Shown: positions 16,121 to 25,580, counted from the stretch's first letter. The stretch is DNA of 64,000 bases from JAAXIE01 sp965263155 (GCA_965263155.1 OZ253586.1:186001-250000); one strand, 5' to 3'. Translations and numbers: made by a program. The notes: generated from the sequence alone by a model not told the origin.

Positions 16121-18454
16121 ATGGTGACCACTACCTACATCGGGGCGCCCGTCGCCCGCAAAGAAGACCTCCGCTTTCTCACCGGGAGAGCGCGTTACGT
16201 CGACGACGTGAAACTGCCTGGAATGCTTCACGCGGCCATACTGCGCAGCCCCCACGCCCATGCCCGGATACTCTCCATTGATCCTTCGGAGGCTCTGAAG
16301 CTTCCCGGCGTTGTGGCCGCGTTCAGTTTCAGAGACTTGGAGCAGGCAGTGGAGCCCCGCGTCATACCCATGCGCCGGGGTTCCTTTGAGGGGCTGGAGC
16401 GCTTCCTGCAATACCCCTTCGCTCGCGACAAGGCGCGGTACGTGGGCGACCCGGTGGCCGTGGTGATCGCCGAGAGCCGCCATGTAGCCGAAGACGCGCT
16501 GGACCATGTTCAGATGAGCTACGAGACGCTTCCCGCCGTGGCCAATATGCATGCGTCTCTGCAAGGAGACGTGCTCCTGTACGAGGAGCAGGGCACCAAC
16601 GTCGCCTACGAGTTTTCCGGCGAGTTGGGCGACACCGACGAGGCTTTCGCGTCCGCCGATTACGTGCGTCAAGAGGAGTTCTACTGCCACCGCCACACTG
16701 GCAACCCGCTGGAGACCCGTGGCTTGGTGGCTTCCTACGACCCGGGTCGGCACGACATCACCGTTTGGGGCGAGACCAAGGTGCCCCACTTCAACCGCGG
16801 CGTGCTGGCTGAGTTGCTGCAGGTCCCGGAGCACCGTATCCACTTCATCGAGCCCGATGTGGGCGGTGGCTTCGGGATACGGGGCGAGTTCTACCCAGAG
16901 AACTTCATCGTCCCCTTCGCTTCCATGAAGGTGGGCCGCCCCGTCAAGTGGATTGAGGACCGGCGCGAGCACCTGACCTCGGCCAATCAGTCGAGAGAGA
17001 GCTTGTGTCGCCTCGAAGTTGCCGCTACCAAGGACGGCATACTTCTGGGAATGCGCGCGCGAATCTACGGCGCACTGGGTGGGTACGTCCGCACCCACGG
17101 GGTGAGTGTGCCTATCGGAACGGCGGCCATCATGCAGGGCCCCTACCGGATCCCGAACTACCAGTGGGAGGTCAAGTGCCTGCTGACCAACAAGGTGGGC
17201 ATGGGCACCTTCAGCGCTCCCGGACGCTACGAGTCCTGCTTCTTCCGGGAGCGCATGCTGGATATCGTAGCTGGCGACCTTGGCATCGACCCAGCAGAAC
17301 TACGTTGGAAGAACCTGATCCCCCCTACTGACATGCCTTATGAGGTAGGAGTCACCCGCCCCGGCTCCACTCCCATGGTATATGACAGCGGCGACTACCC
17401 TGCGGTGCTCACCCGCGCCTTGGAGAAGGCCGACTACCCCGCCCTGCGCAACCTGCAGGGCCGTGGCGACGACGGTCGACTGCACGGCGTCGGCGTAGCC
17501 TGCTTCGTGAAGAGCACCGGCAGCGGGATGCCATATGAGGGCGCCCGCGCGGTGGTTACGGGTCTCCGCGAGGTCGCTGTCTACTTGGGCATCGCCACTA
17601 TGGGGCAGGGGCATGAGACCATCATGGCCCAGATTTGCGCCGACGGCCTTGGTGTCCCCTTGGAGTACGTCAGCGTTTACCACGGCACCACCGACTACAT
17701 GCCGTACGGCGGAGGCACCCACGCCAGCCGTTGCACTGTCATGGCTGGTAGCGCGACCTACATGGCCGCTCAGCGACTGCGGGACAGGATAGTGAGCATT
17801 GCAGGGGCCTACTTGGATGTTCCGTCCGACGAACTCCAATTCAGTGGCGGCGTAGTGTCGCGCAGCGGGTCTATCTCAGGGGACCCACTGCTTGACCTAG
17901 GACAAGTGCTCAACTTGGCCGGTCCCGTCAGCCCGCACAACCTGGGAACCATCGGCTTGGACGACACCTACTACTTCCACGCCAGCGAGGAGTGCTACCC
18001 CTTTGGCACACATGTGGCGCATGTAGCGGTCGATCCCGAGACGGGGGCCTTGGAGGTGCTGAAATACGTGGTGGTGGAGGACGTGGGGACGGTGATCAAC
18101 CCGCTCCTGCTACAGGGGCAGGTGGTGGGGGCAGCTGCCCAAGGCATCGGGGCCACCATCCTAGAGGAGTTGGTCTACAACTCCGAGGGGCAGCCCCTAG
18201 CTACCACCTTCATGGACTACCTGCTTCCCACCAGCACCGACGTACCAGCCATTGAGAGCGAGGTCGTGGACCTTGCCCCGTCGCCTCTAAACCCGCTGGG
18301 TGTGAAGGGTGCGGGGGAAATCGGCATCGTAGCCACCGGGGCCTGCCTATCCAATGCGGTCTCCAATGCCCTGTCGTCGATAGGAGTGCAGGTGCACGAC
18401 ATGCCCCTCAGCCCCGACCGGATTCGTTCACTGATCAGGGCAGCTTCCGAATAG
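16121..18454 (+). CDS. Molybdenum hydroxylase catalytic subunit (xanthine dehydrogenase / CoxL-like), copy 1
   Basis: Large molybdopterin-binding subunit of the xanthine oxidase family, 777 residues, the usual length for CoxL-type proteins. The N-terminal YIGAPVARKEDLRFLTGRA and the C-terminal GVKGAGEIGIVATGA, carrying the catalytic glutamate, are classic. The active-site loop that reads AYRGAGR or AYRCSFR in known groups is TFSAPGR here (inside GMGTFSAPGRYES). The FAD and [2Fe-2S] subunits normally encoded next door are absent. It would hydroxylate a heterocycle, aldehyde or similar compound with partners from elsewhere. The deacetylase gene follows after about 40 bases and is probably co-transcribed. 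A second copy lies at 27554. Confidence 0.9.
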   Translation: MVTTTYIGAPVARKEDLRFLTGRARYVDDVKLPGMLHAAILRSPHAHARILSIDPSEALKLPGVVAAFSFRDLEQAVEPRVIPMRRGSFEGLERFLQYPFARDKARYVGDPVAVVIAESRHVAEDALDHVQMSYETLPAVANMHASLQGDVLLYEEQGTNVAYEFSGELGDTDEAFASADYVRQEEFYCHRHTGNPLETRGLVASYDPGRHDITVWGETKVPHFNRGVLAELLQVPEHRIHFIEPDVGGGFGIRGEFYPENFIVPFASMKVGRPVKWIEDRREHLTSANQSRESLCRLEVAATKDGILLGMRARIYGALGGYVRTHGVSVPIGTAAIMQGPYRIPNYQWEVKCLLTNKVGMGTFSAPGRYESCFFRERMLDIVAGDLGIDPAELRWKNLIPPTDMPYEVGVTRPGSTPMVYDSGDYPAVLTRALEKADYPALRNLQGRGDDGRLHGVGVACFVKSTGSGMPYEGARAVVTGLREVAVYLGIATMGQGHETIMAQICADGLGVPLEYVSVYHGTTDYMPYGGGTHASRCTVMAGSATYMAAQRLRDRIVSIAGAYLDVPSDELQFSGGVVSRSGSISGDPLLDLGQVLNLAGPVSPHNLGTIGLDDTYYFHASEECYPFGTHVAHVAVDPETGALEVLKYVVVEDVGTVINPLLLQGQVVGAAAQGIGATILEELVYNSEGQPLATTFMDYLLPTSTDVPAIESEVVDLAPSPLNPLGVKGAGEIGIVATGACLSNAVSNALSSIGVQVHDMPLSPDRIRSLIRAASE

Positions 18455-18495
18455 GCCAGCTCTCGCATTGGCCCTAGCATTTGAAGGAGGACACC

Positions 18496-19383
18496 ATGGC
18501 CGATAAGGACATCCGCTGCGCAATAGGTGTGGATCTCGACGCCGTGGCCGGCTGGCTTGGCTCCTACGGTGGCGAGGACTCGCCCGACGACATATCGCGG
18601 GGCCTCTTCGCTGGCGAGGTGGGGACGCCACGTCTGCTGAAACTGTTCAAAAAGGTCGGGCTGACCACCAGTTGGTTCATCCCCGGCCACTCCATCGAAA
18701 CCTTCCGCCCGGAAGTGCAAATGATCGTCGATGGCGGCCATGAAATCGGCCTCCACGGCTACTCCCACGAGAACCCCATAGCCATGACGCGAGAGCAGGA
18801 AGAGGCGGTGCTCAACCGCTGCATCGACCTCATCACCGAGGTTGCGGGCAAGCAGCCCACGGGCTACGTGGCTCCTTGGTGGGAATTCAGCCCCGTCACC
18901 GCCGAACTCCTGCTGTCCAACGGTGTGAAGTACGACCACAGCCTGATGCACCGGGACTTCGAGTGCTACTACGTGCGCGTGGGCGACAGGTGGACCAAGA
19001 TCGACTTCGCGCAGCCCGCCGATCATTGGATGCAAGCCCTAGTCAGGGGCGAGGAGACCGGCCTTGTGGAGATACCCGCCAATTGGTACCTCGACGACCT
19101 GCCCCCCATGATGTTCATCAAGAAGTCGCCCAACAGCCACGGCTTCGTCAACCCTAGGGACATCGAGCAGATGTGGCGCGACCAATTCGACTACGTCTAC
19201 CGCGAGTACGACGACGCAGTGTTCCCCATCACCATCCACCCCGACGTCAGCGGTCGCCCTCAAGTGCTGCTGATGCTGGAGCGCATCATCGCCTACATCT
19301 CATCCCACCCCGGGGTCCGCTTCTGCACCTTCGATCAGATAGCAGAGGACCATCTCCAGCGTAAGCCTCGCAATGGCGTGTAG
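18496..19383 (+). CDS. Polysaccharide deacetylase family protein (NodB-like)
   Basis: Carbohydrate-esterase-4-like / NodB homology protein, 295 residues, metal-dependent hydrolase of N- or O-acyl groups or of cyclic amides. IGVDLDAV near the N-terminus stands for the metal aspartate motif, and HGYSHENP carries the histidine pair. PTGYVAPWWE corresponds to the third motif, and a TIHPDVSGRP near the end supplies a further histidine. No signal peptide is seen, so it acts in the cytosol, like allantoinase- or PgdA-type members. I use the ATG at 18496 since GGAGGA precedes it by five bases. It shares a probable transcript with the Mo-hydroxylase gene, so a small cyclic amide is as likely a substrate as a sugar. 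Confidence 0.85.
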   Translation: MADKDIRCAIGVDLDAVAGWLGSYGGEDSPDDISRGLFAGEVGTPRLLKLFKKVGLTTSWFIPGHSIETFRPEVQMIVDGGHEIGLHGYSHENPIAMTREQEEAVLNRCIDLITEVAGKQPTGYVAPWWEFSPVTAELLLSNGVKYDHSLMHRDFECYYVRVGDRWTKIDFAQPADHWMQALVRGEETGLVEIPANWYLDDLPPMMFIKKSPNSHGFVNPRDIEQMWRDQFDYVYREYDDAVFPITIHPDVSGRPQVLLMLERIIAYISSHPGVRFCTFDQIAEDHLQRKPRNGV

Positions 19384-19393
19384 TGGGGGAACC

Positions 19394-20788
19394 CTAGGCC
19401 CGGCCACAGACGGCATCGGCTAGGGCCGACACGTCAGCTACCTGCTCCAAGTTCGCAGCCAGCTCGATGGCGCGCTCCACGGCTTCGGACGAGAGAGGCA
19501 GCAGGGAGTGGGAGGCGCAGTCGCGGAACTTGGCGCCTAGCTGGGCGTCGCTGAGGGGGTTGTCGGGTTGGCCCAAGGGCACGTCCACCCGCTGCACCAA
19601 GTGACTGCCGTCAGCAGTGAACACCTCCATGATGCCGTTACGCTGGTCCAGAGAGGCATCGTAAGAGTGATCCATGAGTTGGGCCAGTTGCAGTACGTCT
19701 GCTTGGCTCATGCCTTCGGGTGTAAAGTCCGCTAGGGTCACCTCGCCGTTTATCAGCGCCTTAGCTGTGCCAAACACGATGCTGTTGGCGGCGGAAGCAG
19801 CAGTGTTGGGTGCCCTGCGCTCCTCCACCGGCTCGAACCAGTTCTTGGTCTGGGGATGACCTGTTAGGTGTATGCGCTGGATGTCAGCCGGATCGATGTG
19901 GTGCTCCTGTCTCAGCTTCAGCGCGGCGTCGATGAAGGGATGGCACATGCCACTGGTGGCCCACGGCTTGAAGACGGTCTCCAGAATGTGGAACCGCTCG
20001 CTCAAGCCATCGCGAAGGGCTTCGGGGGCGTAGACCCCACCATAGAACATGTTGAACAGACCCGCCTGCCCCTCAATGGCGAGGCACCGGCCCTCCAGCC
20101 CCTCCTTGGCCATTAGAGCGCTAAGCACGCCCCCTTGGTTGGGGAAGGCGGCGTAGATGCCCTTGGACGGCGGGTCGCCGTAGAGCACTACCTGTCGCGT
20201 GCCCGAAACCTGCATCAGCATCAGCCCCAAGGCGCTGTCCATCTCATCGGGGTTGAGCTTGAGGACCCGGCCTGCGCAAAGCGTTGCCCCCACGTAACTG
20301 AGCACTTGACCTTCGAGGAAGTTCTGGCGGGTGTCGCCCCCTGCCTCAATCAGGGCCGCCACAGCCCGCATCTCGACCTCCACACCAGCCACCAAGGACG
20401 CTATGAACTCCCTACCGTCGACTCCGCCCACCCGCTCAGCCATAGCTAGTGGGGCTGTCAGACCGAAAGCGCCGGGGTGCCCTCCCCGCGCTCCGATGGC
20501 GTCGTAGTTCAGGGCGTGCACCGTGGCCCCGTTGGCCAAGGCCGCCATTACTGCCGATGTGCGCTCGCTCGTTCCCAAGATGCTGCTCTCCGGCACGCCG
20601 CCGGATGCCCGCACCACCGCCAGTGTCTCGCGACAGCCGTCGCCCATGGTAGTGCCTGCCAAGGCCGCCCCCAGCGAGTCCAGCACCAGCCTCTTGGCTG
20701 TAGCGATGACCTCGGCGGGCAGGTCCTCGTACTGCAGGTTAGCGGCGTAGTCGCACAGCAGGCCGGTCAGTCCCTGTTCTTCTGGCAT
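19394..20788 (-). CDS. MmgE/PrpD family protein
   Basis: Member of the 2-methylcitrate dehydratase / aconitate-decarboxylase fold family, 464 residues, a normal length. Recognisable phrases are VLDSLGAALAGT, ALNYDAIGARGGHPGA, REFIASLVAGVEVEMR, PSKGIYAAFPNQG and FKPWATSGMCHPFIDA. It would dehydrate or isomerise a small tricarboxylate or similar acid in the cytosol. AAGGAGG lies before the ATG. It converges on the polysaccharide deacetylase gene and is divergent from the HNH gene. No methylcitrate cycle genes are nearby, so the role in propionate metabolism is not supported by context. Confidence 0.88.
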   Translation of the reverse strand: MPEEQGLTGLLCDYAANLQYEDLPAEVIATAKRLVLDSLGAALAGTTMGDGCRETLAVVRASGGVPESSILGTSERTSAVMAALANGATVHALNYDAIGARGGHPGAFGLTAPLAMAERVGGVDGREFIASLVAGVEVEMRAVAALIEAGGDTRQNFLEGQVLSYVGATLCAGRVLKLNPDEMDSALGLMLMQVSGTRQVVLYGDPPSKGIYAAFPNQGGVLSALMAKEGLEGRCLAIEGQAGLFNMFYGGVYAPEALRDGLSERFHILETVFKPWATSGMCHPFIDAALKLRQEHHIDPADIQRIHLTGHPQTKNWFEPVEERRAPNTAASAANSIVFGTAKALINGEVTLADFTPEGMSQADVLQLAQLMDHSYDASLDQRNGIMEVFTADGSHLVQRVDVPLGQPDNPLSDAQLGAKFRDCASHSLLPLSSEAVERAIELAANLEQVADVSALADAVCGRA

Positions 20789-20859
20789 GAGCGCCTCCTT
20801 TGTCTCTTCAAGGGGATGATGGTAGACCGACCGATTATACCCGCCTAAAATCGCTACAA

Positions 20860-21156
20860 ATGGCCAAGCAGAAGGAAGGTGGCGTCTGTGAGCTATGCGA
20901 GCGTGAGGTGGGCCGCCTCACCGGCCACCATCTCGTGCCCAAGGCCCGCGGAGGCAAGCATGGCCCTCAGATACTGCTCTGCCCCACCTGCCATCGCCAG
21001 CTCCACGCCCTGTTCAGCGAGGCCACCTTGGAGAAGTATCTCAGCACTGTTGAAGCGCTGAAGCAGCACCCCCAAGTGGCCAGCTTTCTTTTGTGGATGC
21101 GCAAACAGAAGGGGCCCGCCAGCTTCCGGGTGCGTCGTGCAAAAGGGCGGGTGTGA
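20860..21156 (+). CDS. HNH-type nuclease-fold protein with zinc ribbon
   Basis: Small protein of 98 residues with the CELC...GHHLVP...LCPTCHRQLHALF pattern. Two Cys-x-x-Cys pairs bind zinc, and the His-His plus later His form the HNH (beta-beta-alpha metal) active site. It could nick DNA or serve another nucleic-acid function. I start at the ATG at 20860 because the upstream part of the frame is antisense-like leader sequence. There is no Shine-Dalgarno, and an AT-rich stretch lies just upstream, so a leaderless mRNA is possible. It is divergent from the MmgE/PrpD gene. Confidence 0.75.
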   Translation: MAKQKEGGVCELCEREVGRLTGHHLVPKARGGKHGPQILLCPTCHRQLHALFSEATLEKYLSTVEALKQHPQVASFLLWMRKQKGPASFRVRRAKGRV

Positions 21157-21366
21157 GGGTGGCGTGCGTACGTGTCCGACCGGCTTCAGGGCTTGAAACG
21201 TACTTATATGAGGGGTATCCTGCGGTAGCCCTACGAGACTCGCGCGATGTCACCTCACCCAGGGTCTCCTGACGGATACAGGGCTAATCTGGTGTGAGGA
21301 GCATTAGCGAGGCAGGCTCCGCGTCTCGACGAGATCAATCGGCACGTCGACGATGCCAACAGGCAA

Positions 21367-21438
21367 ATGGACTGGCCGCTCTATGCCGTCATCGGTGTTG
21401 GTGGTGCAATAGTGGCGGCCATATTCGTCGGAGGGTGA
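21367..21438 (+). pseudogene. Possible single-helix mini-protein interrupted by TGA
   Basis: Starting at ATG 21367 the frame encodes a 23-residue hydrophobic helix (YAVIGVGGAIVAAIFVGG) and stops at TGA 21436. The same frame upstream reads LDEINRHVDDANRQ without a start codon, and downstream of the TGA it reads GYWNYKNGRDLQ, a plausible cytoplasmic tail. It resembles a small membrane protein with a nonsense codon. The rest of 21157-21487 shows nothing I can support. Confidence 0.25.
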
Positions 21439-21487
21439 GGTTACTGGAACTACAAGAACGGCAGAGACCTTCAAGGGAGGTGCCAGC

Positions 21488-22972
21488 ATGGTGGATTTGA
21501 ATGACCGTGTAACTCAGAACGGGAGCGGTGTGAACGGCAGTCACACCAACGGCAATAGTGCCAATGCGGGCAAGGGCCATATCTCCAACGAATACTTCTT
21601 TGGCGCCAAGATGACCCATGATGCTGAGGCGGCTTGGCGCGAGGCCCAGGGGGCGTCGCAGATCGGACCCTTTGACTACGTTCCGCCCATGGGCTTCCGG
21701 GAGTACTGGTACCCAGCGTTGCTCAAGAAGGACGTGGGCACCAAAAAGCCCGTGTGCGTGAAGATGCTGGGCGAAGACGTCGTCTTCTTCCGGGGGAAGC
21801 AGGACAAAATCTACGCCCTGTCCGACTGGTGCCCCCATCGCAGCGCCCGCCTTTCGCAGGGCGAGTCGCTGTTCCCTGGCACCATCACCTGCGAGTATCA
21901 CGGTTACACCTTTGATGGTGCAGGGGCATGCGTCGCCGGGCTGATAGAAAGTGCCAATTCCCCCATGATGGGCAAGATGAAGGCCAAGTCCTATCCCACA
22001 GCCGAGCACAGCGGCATCGTTTACGCGTGGATGGGAGAGACGGAGCCGGTGCCCTTGGAGGATGACCTGCCACCGGAAATCGTGGACTCCAGGATCCATT
22101 TCTACCACAACACCGCTGTGTGGGATGCGAACTGGACCGAGCCGGTGAACCAAGGCATGGACTACCACGAGGCTTACCTGCACCGGAAGATGTTCAACCA
22201 CTTCGGTGGCTGGAAGGCCCCTTTGAAGTTCAAGTTCCACGGCATCATCAGCAAGGACCTCGGCTTCTTCCGCTCGCGCATCGCTAACTACGGGGGCATC
22301 AAAGTTGTCCACGAGGATGAGAAACGGGTGTGTAGCAGGCCCGTCGCGCCCCAGTATGGAGAGGTGTACCATGCGGGCGTCGATGACAAGTGGCCCCGCA
22401 AGCGGTGGTACATGTTCCTCAAGAGGGTCCCTCGTCCAGGCATGTCCATGGCGAATGGGCAGACCAGCCTGATGGGCATCCCCAGCTTCGCTCACGGCGT
22501 CGAACTCCCATCGTTCATCCGCGTCGGTAGCGGCGGCTTCAAGCCTGCCACGACCATGTTCCTGCGATGGATGGTGCCAGTGACTTTCGATACCTGCCGA
22601 GTATGGAGCTATTCGATCGGGCCACGGCCCAAGAGCTGGCTGGGAAGGCGCTTCAAGGACCTGTGGTACCACCTGTGGCGCAAGCCCAGCACCATCAAGC
22701 GCATCAACGAATGGGAAGACTTGGTGACTTTCCAGAAGGACCGGCTGCGGTACGACCTGCCGCAGAAGCTGAGCACTCTGGACACCAACGTCATATTCTT
22801 CCGGCGTCATCTGGCCCGGCGTTCCCGCGATTTCCAGCGGCTGGGCGGGGCCTACGGTTCGAACCATCCTCCCGTTCGCACTGGCGAGGAGTGGAGGAAG
22901 GCTGCGGCGGCTCAGAATGGCGCCTCTGAGCACGTTGAATCCGTCGAAAAGGTCAACGTGGAGGCGGACTAG
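21488..22972 (+). CDS. Rieske oxygenase alpha-subunit-like protein, long form
   Basis: Rieske [2Fe-2S] non-heme iron oxygenase, 494 residues. Rieske ligands are Cys115-His117 (CPHRSARL) and Cys135-His138 (CEYHGYTF). The mononuclear iron site is probably in NQGMDYHEAYLHRK, with an HxxxxH pair and an aspartate one residue closer than in classical enzymes. The N-terminal 30 residues are Asn/Gly/Ser-rich and the C-terminal 40 are charged, both probably disordered. GGGAGG precedes the ATG. It is followed by an amidohydrolase gene after 77 bases, so oxygenation and hydrolysis of one compound may be linked. No reductase is adjacent. Confidence 0.9.
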   Translation: MVDLNDRVTQNGSGVNGSHTNGNSANAGKGHISNEYFFGAKMTHDAEAAWREAQGASQIGPFDYVPPMGFREYWYPALLKKDVGTKKPVCVKMLGEDVVFFRGKQDKIYALSDWCPHRSARLSQGESLFPGTITCEYHGYTFDGAGACVAGLIESANSPMMGKMKAKSYPTAEHSGIVYAWMGETEPVPLEDDLPPEIVDSRIHFYHNTAVWDANWTEPVNQGMDYHEAYLHRKMFNHFGGWKAPLKFKFHGIISKDLGFFRSRIANYGGIKVVHEDEKRVCSRPVAPQYGEVYHAGVDDKWPRKRWYMFLKRVPRPGMSMANGQTSLMGIPSFAHGVELPSFIRVGSGGFKPATTMFLRWMVPVTFDTCRVWSYSIGPRPKSWLGRRFKDLWYHLWRKPSTIKRINEWEDLVTFQKDRLRYDLPQKLSTLDTNVIFFRRHLARRSRDFQRLGGAYGSNHPPVRTGEEWRKAAAAQNGASEHVESVEKVNVEAD

Positions 22973-23049
22973 AGACGACTACCCCTTGAGGTCAAACTCG
23001 CTCCCTGCCGGGAGCATGATGAGCCCCAAGCGCATACAGGGAGGAAACG

Positions 23050-24240
23050 ATGGCAGATAACGGTAGGGTTATCTCGGCTGACGGTCACCTTGAGGTGCTG
23101 CCGGAGCGGTGGACCGACAGGGTGCCTCAGAAGTACCGCGACCGCGCCCCGCGCACAGTGGAGTTGCCCAACGGCGGGCAAGCCCAGATGATTGAGGGCC
23201 GGCCCCTGCAAGAGGCTTTCTTCCTCGATCTGCGCGCAGGACGCGCCGAGGGGCAGTGGCAGCCGACGGGCCTGCGGGTAGAAGACTCCGCTGGCACCGG
23301 CCCTCCGGACCAGAGGCTTCGGGAGCAGGATGCCGACGGCATGTCCGCCGAGGTGCTCTACCCAGCCATGGTCTCCGGCCCCGGCCTGTGGCGCAGCATA
23401 CGCCACGACGAGGTCTACAAGTCGATGGTCCGGGCCTATAACGACTGGCTGGGTGAGGAGTACGCTCCGGTCAATCGCAACCGCCTGCTTACCATGGGCG
23501 TCCTGCCTTGGACCGGCGTGGACGACTGCATCGCCGAGATGGAGCATTGCGCCAAGCTGGGCCTGAAGGGCGTCATGCTGGGCACCTTCCCCAGTGCCAA
23601 GGGCTATCCCACTCCTGAGGACGACAAGTTCTGGGCCGCTGCCTTGGACATGAACATGCCGCTGACGGCCCACGTTCAGTTCGACCGCAACGGGCCCCGG
23701 GCATCGGACCCCACTTTCATCTATCCCAAGAACGACCCTGAGGTGCTGGGCTCGCTGAGGCGTCATTTCCTTGACTGGATTATCTCCCAAGGCATGGGCC
23801 CCGCCCTGAGCATCAGCCAGATGGTACTTTCTGGCGTGTTCGACCGCTTCCCCAACCTGAAGATGTACTTCGCCGAGACGCGCCTTGGTTGGGTGGCTTT
23901 CTGGCTGGAGCACGCTGACCTTTGGTACCGTCGCCACCTGCACTGGGCCGAGTCAGAGTTGGGCTTCAAGCCTCTCAAGGCTCTACCCAGCGAGTACATA
24001 CGCGAGCACATATACTTCAGCATCCAGTACGAGCGCGTGGCCTTGGAGAACCGCCACCATGTGGGCGTCGATCACATCATGTTCGCCACCGACTTCCCTC
24101 ATATCGAGTGCGAGTGGCCCGACAGCCAAGGCTTTATTCAGAATCTGTACCACGACGTGCCGGAAGATGAAAAGCGGAAGATACTTTCGGACAACATGAT
24201 CAAGTACTTCCACCTCGAAGACGCCTTCGAGGTCAATTAG
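23050..24240 (+). CDS. Amidohydrolase-2 family protein (ACMSD-like)
   Basis: Metal-dependent TIM-barrel hydrolase or decarboxylase of the amidohydrolase-2 family (gamma-resorcylate / aminocarboxymuconate decarboxylase relatives), 396 residues. The N-terminal metal motif reads SADGHLEV, i.e. D-x-H-x-E instead of H-x-H. TAHVQFD supplies the next histidine and FATDFPHIE the final aspartate. These proteins hydrolyse or decarboxylate ring-derived acids, which fits the Rieske oxygenase immediately upstream. AGGGAGGAAAC precedes the ATG. A palindromic repeat follows the stop. Confidence 0.85.
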   Translation: MADNGRVISADGHLEVLPERWTDRVPQKYRDRAPRTVELPNGGQAQMIEGRPLQEAFFLDLRAGRAEGQWQPTGLRVEDSAGTGPPDQRLREQDADGMSAEVLYPAMVSGPGLWRSIRHDEVYKSMVRAYNDWLGEEYAPVNRNRLLTMGVLPWTGVDDCIAEMEHCAKLGLKGVMLGTFPSAKGYPTPEDDKFWAAALDMNMPLTAHVQFDRNGPRASDPTFIYPKNDPEVLGSLRRHFLDWIISQGMGPALSISQMVLSGVFDRFPNLKMYFAETRLGWVAFWLEHADLWYRRHLHWAESELGFKPLKALPSEYIREHIYFSIQYERVALENRHHVGVDHIMFATDFPHIECEWPDSQGFIQNLYHDVPEDEKRKILSDNMIKYFHLEDAFEVN

Positions 24241-24245
24241 CGAGC

Positions 24246-24276
24246 GCACTGGATACCGGCCTTCGCCGGTATGACG
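24246..24276. repeat. Palindromic repeat (ATACCGGC-cttc-GCCGGTAT)
   Basis: A perfect 8-base stem, ATACCGGC (24253-24260) with GCCGGTAT (24265-24272), has a 4-base loop, flanked by CACTGG and GACG. It has the same core as the elements at 8554 and 11557. It lies between two amidohydrolase genes and may end the first transcript. Confidence 0.7.
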
Positions 24277-24331
24277 AGAGTTAAGCGGGAGCCGTTGCCC
24301 TGAACGCAACGGAGTGGAGCGGAAGGGCAAC

Positions 24332-25573
24332 GTGGACCTGATAATTCGCAATGCTGGCCTGCTAGACCGTCAGGGCAGCTGGGATATCGCCATACAAGGC
24401 GACCGCATCGCCGCCGTCGAGCAACATATTGCCGAGCAGGGCGACGAGGAGTTCGATGCGGTAGGTCGCCTAGTGGCCCCCACCTATGTCAACGGCCACA
24501 CCCACTTGGATAAGTGCCACTTGGGTGACGTGATGCGGCCCAACGAGACCTACAGCTTCCAAGAGTGTTTGGCCATCACTTGGGAGCACAAGCGCACCTA
24601 TACCGTTGACGACATCGTGGAGCGGGCCAGCCGGGCCATTCGAGAGGGCATCCTGAACGGCACGACGGTACAACGAGTGTTCGCCGACGTTGACACCATC
24701 GGTGGCCTGCGTCCGCTGGAGGGCGTGCTAGCACTGCGGGAGAAGTGGTGCGACATCCTGCCCATCGAAGCTGTTAACTTCCCCCAAGAGGCGATCCTGC
24801 GCGACCCCGGCACCGCCGAACTGATGGAAGAGGGTATGAGCATGGGGGCCGATGTCGTAGGCGGCCTCCCTTGGCATGAACGCTTGGACGAGGACGTGCG
24901 GGCCCACATAGACTTCTGCTTCGACCTAGCCAAGCGGTACGACAAAGACATCCACATGCTGGCGGACGACACCCTGAACCCCAACAGTCGGTCCTTGGAG
25001 TACCTCGCCGCCCGCACCATCGCCGAGGGTTTCCAAGGCCGGGTGTCAGCCAGCCACTGCGAGGCCATCGCCGCCTACGACGAGTACCATGCCCACAAGG
25101 TGATGGACTTGGTGCAGGAAGCCGGGGTCAGCATCTCCACTAACACCCACATCAGCCTCGCACTATCGGGCCGCCTGCACCTGGAGCCTATCCCTCGTGG
25201 CATTACCCGTGCCAAGCAGATGTGGCAGAAGGGTGTCAACCTCTTCTCCAGCCAAGACGACATCAACGATCCCTACTACCCCTTCGGGCGCAACGACCAG
25301 CAGGAGGTGGCGGCCTACCTGTGCCACACTGCCTTCATGACTTTCCCCGACGAAATCCGGGCAGCCTTCGATTTCATCACCTACAACGCGGCCCGCGCCA
25401 TGCGGCTCGACGACTACGGCTGCACCCCCGGCTGCCGGGCCGATCTCAACGTCCTCGCTGCCCCCACTGTCCAACACGTGCTGCGCCTGCAACAGCCCCC
25501 GGCTCTGGTGATGCGGGGTGGCAAGGTTCTAGCCCGCAACGAACTCCAACGTGAGTTGCTGCAAGACGCGTAG
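24332..25573 (+). CDS. Amidohydrolase, cytosine-deaminase-like
   Basis: Metal-dependent hydrolase of the cytosine deaminase / N-isopropylammelide-type branch, about 413 residues. The HxH motif is in VNGHTHLDK (His56, His58). SASHCEAI carries a metal histidine and LFSSQDDINDP the catalytic aspartate. It would deaminate or hydrolyse a nitrogen heterocycle. Two GTG codons are possible; I prefer 24332 because GGAAGGG lies four bases upstream and the protein then begins MDLIIRNAG as family members do. GTG 24314 would add six residues. A hairpin follows the stop. Confidence 0.85.
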   Translation: MDLIIRNAGLLDRQGSWDIAIQGDRIAAVEQHIAEQGDEEFDAVGRLVAPTYVNGHTHLDKCHLGDVMRPNETYSFQECLAITWEHKRTYTVDDIVERASRAIREGILNGTTVQRVFADVDTIGGLRPLEGVLALREKWCDILPIEAVNFPQEAILRDPGTAELMEEGMSMGADVVGGLPWHERLDEDVRAHIDFCFDLAKRYDKDIHMLADDTLNPNSRSLEYLAARTIAEGFQGRVSASHCEAIAAYDEYHAHKVMDLVQEAGVSISTNTHISLALSGRLHLEPIPRGITRAKQMWQKGVNLFSSQDDINDPYYPFGRNDQQEVAAYLCHTAFMTFPDEIRAAFDFITYNAARAMRLDDYGCTPGCRADLNVLAAPTVQHVLRLQQPPALVMRGGKVLARNELQRELLQDA

Positions 25574-25580
25574 GGCCCTG

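Noticed and set aside
21389..22933. 514-codon minus-strand open frame opposite the Rieske oxygenase gene
   Set aside because: It mirrors the true gene in the antisense direction of GC-rich DNA. The translation has no recognisable domain, and the plus-strand gene has full Rieske motifs and a ribosome site.
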